DNA of 64,000 bases from assembly GCF_003058085.1 (NCBI RefSeq), contig NZ_QBUD01000015.1, forward strand, positions 35,460 to 99,459, given 5' to 3'. Source of the stretch: Yoonia sediminilitoris. Lineage in GTDB: Bacteria > Pseudomonadota > Alphaproteobacteria > Rhodobacterales > Rhodobacteraceae. Within the stretch, counting starts at the first letter, position 1; the number at the start of each line of letters is the position of its first letter. The notes below the pieces were generated by a model. The model made no database searches and had not been told where the DNA came from. It saw nothing but the letters and a program-made list of their open reading frames with translations. Made by a program: the position numbers and the translations under genes. Of this stretch, positions 36,443-45,827 are shown one piece after another.

Positions 36443-37965
36443 AATACTTCCTCCGAGAAACGCGACGCGGTGTCGCGCTGCGTGGCATACTCCATGATCT
36501 GTTCTTGTGTTACGTCTGCGCCACCCGGCAAAATAGCGGTCAGACGGCCTTCGCACATGACTGCAATGCGGTGGCCAAGACGCATGACTTCGGGCAATTC
36601 GGACGAGATCACGATGATTGCACGCCCTTGCGCTGCGAGGTCTTCTAGCAATGCGTAAATTTCGGATTTCGCACCGACGTCGATGCCGCGCGTCGGCTCG
36701 TCGAAGATCAGCACGTCGCAATCGCGCAGAAGCCATTTGGCAATCACGACTTTTTGCTGGTTGCCACCCGATAGCAATCGCACCTGCTGCACGTCGGATG
36801 GTGTGCGGATGCCCAGTTGGCCGATATATTTGTCTGCAATGTCCTTCATCGCTGTCTCGTTCAAGACGCCTGCGCGACTGGTAAATTGCGCCATACAGGC
36901 CATCGCAATATTGGCGCGCACGGTCATATCGACGGCAAGGCCAAAGTGTTTGCGGTCCTCTGAAAGATATCCGATCCCTGCCTCGACAGCAGCGTGCGGT
37001 GTGCGGATATTGACGGGCTTCCCATCCACCAGAATCTCTCCGCTATCGCGCGGGTCAGCGCCAAAGATAATGCGCGCGACCTCGGTACGGCCTGCGCCCA
37101 TGAGCCCAGCAAAGCCTAGGATCTCTCCCTTACGCAAATCAAAGCTGACGTCGCGCACCTCTTTTCCGCGCGACAGATGGCGGACTTCCAACGCGACCGG
37201 ATTTTGAGAGGTGTCTGGAATGACCGGAGCGCTTTGCGTTACTTCGCGGCCGACCATCAATTGGATGATTGTCGCAAGAGGGGTCTCTGCGGCCCCGACC
37301 GTGTCGATATAGGCTCCGTCGCGCAGGATCGTGACGCGGTCGGCGATGCGTTTGATCTCGTCCATCCGGTGGCTGATATAGACAATGCCGACGCCGTCCG
37401 CGCGAAGCTTGGCGATAACCTTGAACAGCTCAGAGATTTCGGTGTCGTTCAGGGCGGCTGTCGGCTCATCCATGATCAATACGCGCGGATTGTACGATAG
37501 CGCCTTGGCGATTTCGATCAGCTGTTGGCGGGCGATGGTTTGCGTGCTGACCTGCGTGCGCGGGTCCATCGACAGATTGAGCGACGCAAAAATTTCAGCG
37601 GTTTTTGCATTCAATGCGGCTTCGTCCAGCCGACCGAAACTGCGACGCGGTTCGCGTCCGATAAGAACGTTTTGCGCAGCCGTCAGGTCATTCATCAAGC
37701 TGAGCTCCTGATGAATGATACCGATACCAAGATCCTGTGCTGCACGAGGGCTATCGGGGGAGACAGGGTTGCCATCCACAAACATCTCTCCGCCATCGCG
37801 GGCATAGATGCCGGACATGATTTTCATGAGTGTCGATTTGCCTGCGCCATTCTCGCCCATGAGGGCGTGAACTTCTCCGGGTTTTAGATCGAATTGCACC
37901 GCTTTAAGCGCGTGCACGCCTGGAAAGCGTTTCTCGATCCCTTTCATCTCAACCAGATGCGTCAA
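36439..37965 (-). CDS. Sugar ABC transporter ATP-binding protein (RbsA-like, two domains)
   Basis: A 508-residue duplicated ATPase. The first domain has GENGAGKST and [12 protein letters not shown]; the second has [18 protein letters not shown] and [15 protein letters not shown] with the degenerate Walker A usual in RbsA. TTG 37965 is chosen because GGGAGGG lies 9 bases upstream; a further ATG at 37947 is possible. First gene of the importer. Confidence 0.92.
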   Translation of the reverse strand: MTHLVEMKGIEKRFPGVHALKAVQFDLKPGEVHALMGENGAGKSTLMKIMSGIYARDGGEMFVDGNPVSPDSPRAAQDLGIGIIHQELSLMNDLTAAQNVLIGREPRRSFGRLDEAALNAKTAEIFASLNLSMDPRTQVSTQTIARQQLIEIAKALSYNPRVLIMDEPTAALNDTEISELFKVIAKLRADGVGIVYISHRMDEIKRIADRVTILRDGAYIDTVGAAETPLATIIQLMVGREVTQSAPVIPDTSQNPVALEVRHLSRGKEVRDVSFDLRKGEILGFAGLMGAGRTEVARIIFGADPRDSGEILVDGKPVNIRTPHAAVEAGIGYLSEDRKHFGLAVDMTVRANIAMACMAQFTSRAGVLNETAMKDIADKYIGQLGIRTPSDVQQVRLLSGGNQQKVVIAKWLLRDCDVLIFDEPTRGIDVGAKSEIYALLEDLAAQGRAIIVISSELPEVMRLGHRIAVMCEGRLTAILPGGADVTQEQIMEYATQRDTASRFSEEVL

Positions 37966-37996
37966 GTGATTTGCCCTCCCAAGCCGTCTCGCGTTG

Positions 37997-38464
37997 CTAT
38001 ATCGTGCAGCCGCCATCAACCAAGACAGCTTGTCCGGTGACGAAGCGGCTTCCGCCAGACCAGAGATGCACGTCGGTTGGCGTCATATCGTCAACAGTCG
38101 CCAGCCGCCCTGTCGGCTGCCGCGCGATAAAGTCTTTTTCGGCGTGAACCGGATCAGGTGCATACGTGATGCGGCTTTGCAGGGTGGGAGTGTTGATCGT
38201 GCCGGGGCACAAGGCGTTGCACAGCAAGTTCTGTGCCACAAAGTCCGCTGCAATCGCTTTGGTCAAACCGATCACCGCCGCCTTTGTTGCGCCATAGGCA
38301 GTGCGGTTGAACAACCCGTCAAGGTCATGCAGCCCGGCCAGACGATCGCCATTGACATCGGTGGCGCCAACGTGAGCGTCCGCAGCCGCACAAGCAAGCG
38401 CACTCGCGGCACCGATGCCTTGACCAGCTGCGGTAGTCGGGATTGTTTTGTTCTTGAGTGTCAT
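37997..38464 (-). pseudogene. SDR dehydrogenase with internal deletion (deoxy-sugar acid dehydrogenase relic)
   Basis: Only 155 residues against about 250 in the family. The N-terminal half keeps the NAD motif TAAGQGIGAASALACAA and DVNGDRLAGL. The frame then jumps from HDLDGLFN straight to AYGATKAAVIGLTKAIAADF, keeping Tyr-x3-Lys but losing about 100 residues including the NAG turn and catalytic Ser. The end [14 protein letters not shown] is intact. The frame is preserved, so this looks like a clean in-frame deletion. Closest families are 2-keto-3-deoxy-L-fuconate/L-rhamnonate dehydrogenases. Likely inactive. Confidence 0.85.
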
Positions 38465-38480
38465 ATTGCCACCCCCATGA

Positions 38481-40004
38481 TCACATCACCGCGCCAATTT
38501 GCCATGGCACGAATTCAACCCCGCCAAAGCCGAGATCTTCACTCTTGGTCTGTTCGCCAGAGGCCACACGAAGGAACATCTCGAAAATTTCCTGTCCCTT
38601 GTCAGCCAAACTGACCCCTTCGCTGATGATGTCGCCGCAGTTGATGTCCATGTCGTCGGACATGCGGGCGTACATTTCAGAATTGGTGGCGATCTTGATG
38701 CAAGGCGTCGGCATATATCCGGAAACCGAGCCGCGCCCGGTCGTAAAGACGATCAAGTTCGCACCTGATGCAATTTGACCCGTAACCGAACATGGATCAA
38801 ATCCGGGGCTGTCCATAAAGACAAAGCCCTTTCTGTCAATTTTCTCGCCAAACAAATAGACTTCGGTCAAAGGTGCACTGCCACTTTTCGCCACTGCGCC
38901 GAGGGACTTTTCAAGGATCGTGGTCAACCCGCCACGCTTGTTGCCTGGACTCGGGTTATTGTCCATCTCACCTTTGTTTCGCGCGGTGTAATCTTCCCAC
39001 CAACGCACACGGTCGATCAGCTTTTCGCCAATTTCAACAGATACCGCGCGTCGGGTCAGCAGGTGTTCTGCACCATAAATTTCAGAGGTCTCCGACAGGA
39101 TAGTCGTCCCTCCGTGACGCACGACCAGATCAGAGGCAGCGCCCAGCGCGGGGTTGGCCGTGATGCCGGAATAGCCATCCGAGCCGCCGCATTGCATACC
39201 GACCATCAACTCTGACGCAGGGGCCGGTTTACGTGTGGCGGCATTGGCCAGTTCAGCAATTGCGCGCAATTCCGAGAGACCTTTTTCAATGGTCTTGCGG
39301 GTGCCACCTTCATTCTGGATCGTCATATATCGCAGCGCACCATCGGCGCGTATCGGGCGACCGCCGACAAGGGCAGAAACCTGCATGACCTCGCAACCGA
39401 GCCCTATCAACAAAATGCCGCCAAAGTTGGGATGTTGGGCGTATCCGGACAGCGTACGGAACAAAGTGTCATAACCTTCGTTCTCGCCTGACATGCCGCA
39501 ACCCGTGCCGTGTGTGATGGGAACGATGCCGTCGATATTCGGGAAGTCGTTCAGCAGGCCGGTTTTTTCGGCCGCTTCCGCAATGAATTTCGCGACCGAG
39601 CCGGAACAATTCACGGATGTCAGGATGCCAAGGTAATTGCGCGTGCCAACACGGCCATCGGCGCGGTGATAGCCGTCAAATGTTCTGCGCTCGACAGCCG
39701 TGCCCAGCGAAACTGTCTCGCTCGCGTGCGCGTAATTCTGAGCATGTTCACCCATGCCAAGGTTTTGCACATGCACATGTTCGCCAATAGCGATGTCGGT
39801 TGTTGCCTGCCCGATAATCTGACCATAGCGCACAACGTTCTGGCCCGCTTTGATCGGCGCGATGGCAAACTTGTGACCGCGCTTGATGGACTGCAACAGC
39901 CTGATGCCACCCTCTGCACCAAATTCACCCGGGCCGATGTCCGCCAGTGCAATAGCGACATTGTCCTGCGCATTAAGGGTTATCACACGGGGCAGATGAC
40001 TCAT
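38481..40004 (-). CDS. UxaA-family sugar-acid dehydratase (altronate dehydratase-like)
   Basis: A 507-residue protein with an N-terminal SAF domain (about 10-85) and C-terminal GalD/UxaA catalytic domain. Landmarks are GYHRADGRVGTRNYLGIL, PITHGTGCGMSGENEGYDTL, IGLGCEVMQVSAL and MQCGGSDGYSGITANPALGA. Its setting among L-fucose-type genes suggests L-fuconate or a similar 6-deoxy acid rather than altronate as substrate. No enolase-type fuconate dehydratase is seen here, so this may replace it. ATG 40004 is preferred to 40013 by ribosome-site spacing. Confidence 0.88.
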   Translation of the reverse strand: MSHLPRVITLNAQDNVAIALADIGPGEFGAEGGIRLLQSIKRGHKFAIAPIKAGQNVVRYGQIIGQATTDIAIGEHVHVQNLGMGEHAQNYAHASETVSLGTAVERRTFDGYHRADGRVGTRNYLGILTSVNCSGSVAKFIAEAAEKTGLLNDFPNIDGIVPITHGTGCGMSGENEGYDTLFRTLSGYAQHPNFGGILLIGLGCEVMQVSALVGGRPIRADGALRYMTIQNEGGTRKTIEKGLSELRAIAELANAATRKPAPASELMVGMQCGGSDGYSGITANPALGAASDLVVRHGGTTILSETSEIYGAEHLLTRRAVSVEIGEKLIDRVRWWEDYTARNKGEMDNNPSPGNKRGGLTTILEKSLGAVAKSGSAPLTEVYLFGEKIDRKGFVFMDSPGFDPCSVTGQIASGANLIVFTTGRGSVSGYMPTPCIKIATNSEMYARMSDDMDINCGDIISEGVSLADKGQEIFEMFLRVASGEQTKSEDLGFGGVEFVPWQIGAVM

Positions 40005-40039
40005 TTTACGCATTCCTCTGGATGACAGTGGATCTGTCC

Positions 40040-40086
40040 ATTAACATGATGACTAGCTTGACTTGCACCATGTGTCAATTAACATG
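40040..40086. promoter_or_regulatory. Candidate GntR operator repeats
   Basis: The direct repeat ATTAACATG occurs at 40040-40048 and 40078-40086 in the divergent gap between the dehydratase and the regulator. An inverted pair TTGAC/GTCAA spans 40058-40078. Such elements are where an FCD regulator would be expected to bind; not proven. Confidence 0.45.
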
Positions 40087-40105
40087 TCAGTTGAAGGATG
40101 ACAGA

Positions 40106-40804
40106 ATGCCCCATGTAGACCATACGTTTGATATTAACGGTTTGGACGGCCCGCTTGGGCAGCGTGTCTATTCGGTATTACGTACCAACATTCTCGAAAT
40201 GGTGCTGAAGCCAGGAGCCATTCTGCGCAAAGGTGCGCTTTGTGAACAATTGGGTGTCTCTCGCTCGCCCATCGCCGAAGCTTTGGGCAGGCTATCATCG
40301 GACGGGCTGGTTGATATCATTCCGCAGTCCGCGACCCGCGTTTCGCAGTTCTCCATGGCCGAGTTGCTAGAGGAAAACTTCTTGCGGGAAGCAGTCGAGG
40401 TCGCCGCTGTGGCCCGCGTTGCAACAGATCGCACCGGTAATCAACTCACGCGGCTGTCACGGAACCTGCGTTTTCAGGCCTTGCTTGTCGAGGATGAAGA
40501 TTTCCAAGGCTTCTTCGAAGCAGACCTGGAATTTCACGAGCTTATCCTGAGCTTTACCGGGTTTCCCAAGGTAAACCTTGTGGCGGAAGAAATGACATTG
40601 CAGCTGCGCCGCGCGCGCAAGTTGATGCTACCTCAGCCGGGCCGTCCGGCCCAAGCAGTATCCGAACACCAAGAAATTCTCAAAGCAATTGAGGCCAAAG
40701 ATGCGGCGGCTGCGCGTCGTGCGATGGCACAGCATCTTCGCCAGCTGATACAGCGCATTGTGCCTTTGGAACGCGAACATCCAGAGTATTTCCGTACAAC
40801 TTGA
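40106..40804 (+). CDS. GntR family regulator, FadR/FCD subfamily
   Basis: A 232-residue repressor-type protein. The N-terminal winged helix (about 10-75) includes LKPGAILRKGALCEQLGVSR then SPIAEALGRLSSDGLVDI. The FCD effector domain has ADLEFHELIL and the terminal EHQEILKAIEAKDAAAARRAMAQHL metal-ligand helix. It separates two arms of the sugar-acid locus and probably controls both in response to a pathway intermediate. AAGGA 8 bases before ATG 40106. Confidence 0.92.
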   Translation: MPHVDHTFDINGLDGPLGQRVYSVLRTNILEMVLKPGAILRKGALCEQLGVSRSPIAEALGRLSSDGLVDIIPQSATRVSQFSMAELLEENFLREAVEVAAVARVATDRTGNQLTRLSRNLRFQALLVEDEDFQGFFEADLEFHELILSFTGFPKVNLVAEEMTLQLRRARKLMLPQPGRPAQAVSEHQEILKAIEAKDAAAARRAMAQHLRQLIQRIVPLEREHPEYFRTT

Positions 40805-40815
40805 TACGAGGGACC

Positions 40816-41865
40816 ATGAAACTTGCCAAGACAAACCATTTGAACCGGCGCACCAAGGTCCCTGTTGCGTTGACGCAGCTTGGCTTTGGCGGCGCGCCAC
40901 TGGGAAATCTGTATCGCAAGATTGAAGACAGCGATGCGCAAGCCACGCTTGACGCCGCGTGGGACGCGGGCATCCGCTACTTTGATACCGCTCCGCAATA
41001 CGGTCTGGGCAGGTCCGAGATGCGGTTCTCTGAGGCCCTGACCAGATTTGACGGCGACGCCATGATACTGTCCACGAAAGTTGGCCGCGTTCTGGTAGAC
41101 TGCGCACCCGAAGACGTTACGCCGGAAGCCTTTGTTGATGTGCCGCAAAAACGGATCGTCTTTGATTTCACCTATGAGGGGATCATGCGCAGCTATGAGG
41201 ATAGCATCGCACGGCTGAAGTCCGAACAGATCGACATGCTGCTTCTCCATGACATTGATGCAGGCTCCAACGGTCAGGCGTTCGAAGACAAGAACCTGCG
41301 GGAACTTTTTTCTCAAGGCGGCTATCGCGCTCTGACTGAACTGCGGGAGGCAGGCAGGATTTCAGCGATCGGCGCAGGCGTCAACACATGGCAGATTTGC
41401 GAACGGCTGCTGGGCGAAGCGGATTTTGACGGCTTTCTGCTCGCGGGGCGCTATACGTTGCTTGAGCAGGATCCTCTGGATAGTTTTCTGCCGCTATGCA
41501 TCAAACGCGATGTCGGGATCATTCTGGGCGGCCCCTATAACTCAGGTATTCTGGCGACCGGTGCCGTTGAAGGCGCGCACTTTGACTATACGCCTGCGCC
41601 GGAAAAAATCATGCAAAGGGTCCGCAAGCTGAGTGAAGTCTGCGCGACCCATGACACCCCGCTCATTGCGGCTGCGCTGCAATTCCCACTTGGCCATGAG
41701 GCCGTGAAAACTGTCATCCCGGGGGCATCCAACGCGGATGAAGTTCGGCAAAACGTCGCTATTTTTGAAACCCCTATTCCAGAGGCGTTATGGTCGGACC
41801 TCAAGACCGAAGGCCTGATCCGCACAGATGCACCCACCCCGAAGGAGCCCAATCATGCTGCGTAA
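40816..41865 (+). CDS. Aldo/keto reductase, L-fucose (aldose) 1-dehydrogenase-like
   Basis: A 349-residue TIM-barrel AKR. The catalytic Asp-Tyr pair lies in GIRYFDTAPQYGLGRSEM; lysine is in ILSTKVGRVL and histidine in DMLLLHDID. The sequence resembles D-threo-aldose/L-fucose dehydrogenases that oxidise the pyranose to a lactone. CGAGGG precedes ATG 40816. It overlaps the FucU-type mutarotase start and belongs to a three-gene run. Confidence 0.88.
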   Translation: MKLAKTNHLNRRTKVPVALTQLGFGGAPLGNLYRKIEDSDAQATLDAAWDAGIRYFDTAPQYGLGRSEMRFSEALTRFDGDAMILSTKVGRVLVDCAPEDVTPEAFVDVPQKRIVFDFTYEGIMRSYEDSIARLKSEQIDMLLLHDIDAGSNGQAFEDKNLRELFSQGGYRALTELREAGRISAIGAGVNTWQICERLLGEADFDGFLLAGRYTLLEQDPLDSFLPLCIKRDVGIILGGPYNSGILATGAVEGAHFDYTPAPEKIMQRVRKLSEVCATHDTPLIAAALQFPLGHEAVKTVIPGASNADEVRQNVAIFETPIPEALWSDLKTEGLIRTDAPTPKEPNHAA

Positions 41866-42286
41866 TATCCCGCCAATCCTGTCACCCGATCTGCTTCAAA
41901 GTCTTCGTGCGATGGGTCACGGGGATGACATCGTCATCGCGGACGCCAACTTTCCTGCAACAGCACTCGGCAGCCGCTGTCACCGCTTGGATGGTGTCAG
42001 CGCTACCGAAGTTTTGGACGCGGTGCTGCGAGTCATGCCGCTGGACAATTTTGTACAAGACCCCGCGTTGGTTATGGAAGTCGTAGATAATCCTGACATG
42101 ACGCCGTCAATCGTGGCAGAGTTCCAAATGATCACAACTGCGATTGCGGATAATCCGGCCACTTTGGCCAAGTTGGAACGTTTCGCATTTTATGAACGCG
42201 CCAAGAATGCATTTGCCATCATTCAGACAGGCGAGCAGCGGCTTTACGGCAATATCATTCTGAAGAAAGGGGTGATCGGCATATGA
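41855..42286 (+). CDS. fucU: RbsD/FucU family mutarotase (L-fucose mutarotase-like)
   Basis: A 143-residue protein interconverting alpha and beta anomers. Conserved features: MLRNIPPILSPDLLQSLRAM, GHGDDIVIADANFPA with the catalytic His, and FYERAKNAFAIIQTGEQRLYGNIILKKGV. AAGGAG 8 bases before the ATG; overlaps both neighbours. Presence of FucU is the strongest local hint that the substrate is L-fucose or a close relative. Confidence 0.92.
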   Translation: MLRNIPPILSPDLLQSLRAMGHGDDIVIADANFPATALGSRCHRLDGVSATEVLDAVLRVMPLDNFVQDPALVMEVVDNPDMTPSIVAEFQMITTAIADNPATLAKLERFAFYERAKNAFAIIQTGEQRLYGNIILKKGVIGI

Positions 42287-43119
42287 TTGTCGATGGGCAT
42301 CAGCATTTCTGGCAAATTGAACGTGGTGATTATGGCTGGCTGACACCTGATCTTGAACCGCTCTACCGCGATTTCATGCCAGACGATTTGGCACCGCATT
42401 TGCAGCAAAATGGCATTGAGGGGACGATCTTGGTGCAAGCGGCACCCACGCTTGCCGAAACCAAGTTCCTTTTGGATATTGCCGACAATACTCCTTTCGT
42501 TTTGGGCGTTGTCGGCTGGATCGATTTTTCCGCCGCATCAGCCGCAGAAGACATCGCGCGGCTTGCGCGACACCCCAAGCTGGTTGGCCTGCGGCCGATG
42601 ATCCAAGATATCGCCAATGATGATTGGATGCTTGGTCCTGACCTGACCCCTGCTTTCGAGGCGATGATCCAAGCTGACCTGGCATTTGACGCGCTTGTGC
42701 TACCGCGCCACCTGCCTAGACTTAGACGCCTTTTGTCCCGCCATCCGAATTTACGGACCGTGATAGACCACGCAGCCAAGCCCGAGATTTCAGGGGGGCA
42801 ATTTGATGATTGGGCCAACGATATTGCCATCATCGCAAAAGAAAGTCGGGCGTACTGCAAAATGTCGGGTCTTCTGACCGAGGCGGGTAGCGCGTGGACG
42901 ATGTCCGATCTGTCCCCCTACATCGCACATGTGCTTGACCAATTTGGTTCGCACAGGCTGGTCTGGGGTAGCGACTGGCCAGTCCTATTGACTGCGGCGA
43001 ATTATCCGACCTGGTTGGACATTGCCCGGTCTATGATCCCGAATGAGAATGCCAGAGCCAGAGTCTTTGGAGCAAACGCCGTTGATTTGTACCGGCTTCC
43101 CGCGGTCAGGCCCCATTAA
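42283..43119 (+). CDS. Amidohydrolase-family sugar lactonase (L-fuconolactonase-like)
   Basis: A 278-residue TIM-barrel hydrolase of the amidohydrolase_2 group (COG3618). VDGHQHFWQIERGDYGWL is the metal-site start; VIDHAAKP and LVWGSDWPVLL complete the site. It would open the lactone formed by the aldo/keto reductase. ATGA overlap with fucU. Confidence 0.9.
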   Translation: MIVDGHQHFWQIERGDYGWLTPDLEPLYRDFMPDDLAPHLQQNGIEGTILVQAAPTLAETKFLLDIADNTPFVLGVVGWIDFSAASAAEDIARLARHPKLVGLRPMIQDIANDDWMLGPDLTPAFEAMIQADLAFDALVLPRHLPRLRRLLSRHPNLRTVIDHAAKPEISGGQFDDWANDIAIIAKESRAYCKMSGLLTEAGSAWTMSDLSPYIAHVLDQFGSHRLVWGSDWPVLLTAANYPTWLDIARSMIPNENARARVFGANAVDLYRLPAVRPH

Positions 43120-43415
43120 TCCTGCGCCTAAACAAGGTCATCGCAACCATAAGGCCGACGCCAAGTGTTTCTGTCCCCTCCGCAGCGAACGGACACAGTA
43201 TCAGCAAGAGTGCGAGCGGTGCGAGAAAAGAACCCGAGCGGATACCGGCACTGTCGAGACCCCAACTGCCGGCTCAACATATCCATCAGATGCTTTTCTC
43301 GATTGCGGATCAGGATGGCCGCGAGCGACGGCCCCCAGACCATAGGCAGCCAAAATACACTTTTTCCAAAGATGGTCGGTCGGTTCCACTCGGTCACCGT
43401 TAGATATCAGGATAT
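43120..43415. other. Intergenic between convergent operons
   Basis: A minus-strand frame of 89 residues exists (43128-43397) but resembles nothing I know and has odd composition. No terminator stands out. Treat as non-coding. Confidence 0.4.
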
Positions 43416-44102
43416 TCAGACGCCCAAGTAGCGTTCGCTGACACCCTCGGACAAGTCAGTGAAGTTCCCGTGCCAAACGGTTTTGCCGCGTTCCAGAATG
43501 ACGACGCGGTCAGCGACGCTGGCCAGCTCTTTCAACGATTTGTCGATCAGCAATATCGCAACCCCGGTTTCGGATTTGAGCCGTTGAATGGCCGCCCAAA
43601 TCTCTTGTCGAATGATCGGGGCAAGGCCTTCTGTTGCTTCATCAAGGATCAATAGCCGTGGATTGGTCATCAAGGCCCGCGCTATAGCAAGCATCTGTTG
43701 CTCTCCTCCGGACAGGGATGCAGCGCGTTGATTTTCACGTTCGCCCAAGCGTGGGAACAATTGGGTGACCGTTTCAAATGTCCAATCGCCGGCGCGGCGA
43801 ACAGCAAGCAGGTTCTCGCGGACCGTCAGATCTGCAAAGCAACGGCGCCCTTCCGGCACCAGGCCAACCCCCAGACGAGCGACTTTGTGGCTGGGCAATT
43901 GCTGCAAATCATGCCCGTCAAAAACCATCCGGCCATGCGACTTGATCATCCGGCAAATGGCCTTCACCGTTGTGCTCTTGCCCATTCCGTTGCGCCCCAT
44001 GAGTGCAACGACTTCACCTTCCGCGATTGTCAAATCGACGCCAAACAGCGCCTGACTGACACCGTAGGATGCCGTGAGCTGATCAAGTGTCAGAAAGCTC
44101 AT
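43416..44102 (-). CDS. livF: Branched-chain amino acid-type ABC ATPase (LivF-like)
   Basis: A 228-residue ATPase with GRNGMGKSTTVKAI, LSGGEQQMLAIARALM, LLILDEATEGLAP and LLIDKSLKEL. The degenerate H-loop (Lys for His in LLIDKSL) is characteristic of some LivF paralogues. Last gene of livJHMGF; ATGA overlap with livG. Ligand is likely an amino acid, amide or urea-like compound. Confidence 0.9.
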   Translation of the reverse strand: MSFLTLDQLTASYGVSQALFGVDLTIAEGEVVALMGRNGMGKSTTVKAICRMIKSHGRMVFDGHDLQQLPSHKVARLGVGLVPEGRRCFADLTVRENLLAVRRAGDWTFETVTQLFPRLGERENQRAASLSGGEQQMLAIARALMTNPRLLILDEATEGLAPIIRQEIWAAIQRLKSETGVAILLIDKSLKELASVADRVVILERGKTVWHGNFTDLSEGVSERYLGV

Positions 44103-44848
44103 GCCTCTTGGCCCAGATAGGCTTCGCGCACGACGTCGCTGTTTTTGATGTCATCGATCGACCCCGACGCAATGATCTTGCCATAGACGAGGACGCTTAT
44201 CCGGTCTGCCAGTGCAAAAACCGCATCCATATCATGCTCGACCAACAAGATCGGGGCTTGCGCACGCATTCCATCCAGCAATTCGGTCAATTTCTTTGAA
44301 CCGCCAGCCCCAAGGCCCGCCATGGGTTCGTCCATGATGAAAGCACGCGGCGAAAGGGTCAGGGCGATACCAACTTCCAACTGGCGCCGTTCTCCGTGGC
44401 TGAGATTACCACAACGGGTTTGATGATGTTCAGAAAGCCCCACGCGTTCAAGGGCTGCCTTGGCGCGATCTGTCAATTCCCGGGTCTTTAAAGCAGAGGC
44501 CCAGAACCGCCAGACGGCCCGGTTCGCCCCGATCGCCCCAAGGACAGCGTTTTCCAAAACCGTGTCTTCCATGCAAAGCGCAGAGACTTGAAAGGTGCGC
44601 CCCAGACCCGCCTGCGCCCGCGCCCGTGTGTCATGGTGCGATACATCCTGCCCGTTCAGAAAAACCCTGCCTGCATCGGGTTTCAGGCCACCGCAAATTT
44701 GTTGGATCAACGTTGATTTGCCGGCCCCGTTGGGCCCGATCACAGCGTGAATTTCGCCCGGACGCAGATCAATTGACACGTCGTCTGTCGCTTTCAACGC
44801 GCCAAAGGTTTTCACAAGGTTTTGCGTGGCCAGAACAGCGTCAGACAT
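44099..44848 (-). CDS. livG: Branched-chain amino acid-type ABC ATPase (LivG-like)
   Basis: A 249-residue ATPase with [30 protein letters not shown] (LSHGE signature typical of LivG), FIMDEPMAGLG and LLVEHDMDAVF. ATG 44848 is preceded by AAGGA at 8 bases; it overlaps the livM stop. Confidence 0.9.
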   Translation of the reverse strand: MSDAVLATQNLVKTFGALKATDDVSIDLRPGEIHAVIGPNGAGKSTLIQQICGGLKPDAGRVFLNGQDVSHHDTRARAQAGLGRTFQVSALCMEDTVLENAVLGAIGANRAVWRFWASALKTRELTDRAKAALERVGLSEHHQTRCGNLSHGERRQLEVGIALTLSPRAFIMDEPMAGLGAGGSKKLTELLDGMRAQAPILLVEHDMDAVFALADRISVLVYGKIIASGSIDDIKNSDVVREAYLGQEA

Positions 44849-45827
44849 GCGCACTTTCCTTGCCGGTCAACAGGCCAATCAGACCACCGCGCGCAAACAG
44901 CACAATGCACAGCAGGATCACGCCCAGATAGATGTGCCAGAAATCTGTCAGCCCGCCCAAAGCATGTTCAAGTGCGACGAAAACACAGGCGCCAATCACC
45001 GGCCCCATCAACCGCCCGACGCCGCCGATAATGATCAGAACGATCAGTTCACCCGATAGCTGCCAGCTGAACATGGACGGTGACACGAACCGGTTAAGAT
45101 CAGCAAACAGCGCACCGGCAAGACCGGTAATTGCCCCGGAAAGAATGAATGCCACAAGCTTGATCCGCATTGGATCAAGCCCCATCGTTTCAACCCGAAC
45201 ACCTGATTGACGTGCAGCGTTCAGCGCAAGCCCAAAGGGCGATGCCCGTAGTCTGGCGACAAGGAAAAGCACCACGCATAGAATAGCAAAGCAAACCCCG
45301 AAAAACTGGATCGGCACCAGTGTGTTGAGGCCCGGGAAGTCATTTCTGACATAGATCGACAGGCCGTCTTCGCCGCCATAGGCGGCCCATGAGATTGCGA
45401 AGTAAAAAAACATCTGGCCAAAGGCCAAAGTAATCATAATGAAATAAACCCCGCTTGTGCGTAGGGACAACAACCCGACGAGCAATGCAATCATCGCGGA
45501 AACAACCATCGCGACGAGCCAAATGACAGGCATCGATTTCGTGCCTTCAAAGGTGAACAGGCCCAAGTCCAACGGCATATAGGTCTGGGCATGGTACGCA
45601 AGGATACCCATCGCATAACCACCAATGCCAAAGAACATCGCATGGCCAAAGCTGACCATCCCGCCAAACCCAAGGACAATATTCAACCCGACAGCCGCCA
45701 AAGCAAGAATGACGGCGCGCGTCACCAGGGTGATCGTGAACGGCTCGTCCTGGGCAAGCGCCCACAGGGGAAGGGCCAGCATCCCAAACAACACAAGGGC
45801 ATTGCAGACGCGTTCATCCACCTTCAT
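44841..45827 (-). CDS. livM: Branched-chain amino acid-type ABC permease (LivM-like)
   Basis: A 328-residue BPD_transp_2 permease with eight to nine helices, VGLNIVLGFGGMVSFGHAMF near the start and IGGVGRLMGPVIGACVFV near the end. Overlaps livH by ATGA. Confidence 0.9.
   Translation of the reverse strand: MKVDERVCNALVLFGMLALPLWALAQDEPFTITLVTRAVILALAAVGLNIVLGFGGMVSFGHAMFFGIGGYAMGILAYHAQTYMPLDLGLFTFEGTKSMPVIWLVAMVVSAMIALLVGLLSLRTSGVYFIMITLAFGQMFFYFAISWAAYGGEDGLSIYVRNDFPGLNTLVPIQFFGVCFAILCVVLFLVARLRASPFGLALNAARQSGVRVETMGLDPMRIKLVAFILSGAITGLAGALFADLNRFVSPSMFSWQLSGELIVLIIIGGVGRLMGPVIGACVFVALEHALGGLTDFWHIYLGVILLCIVLFARGGLIGLLTGKESAHV

Noticed and set aside
43128..43397. 89-codon minus-strand frame between lactonase and livF
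   Set aside because: No family resemblance and rich in Arg/Trp; probably non-coding.
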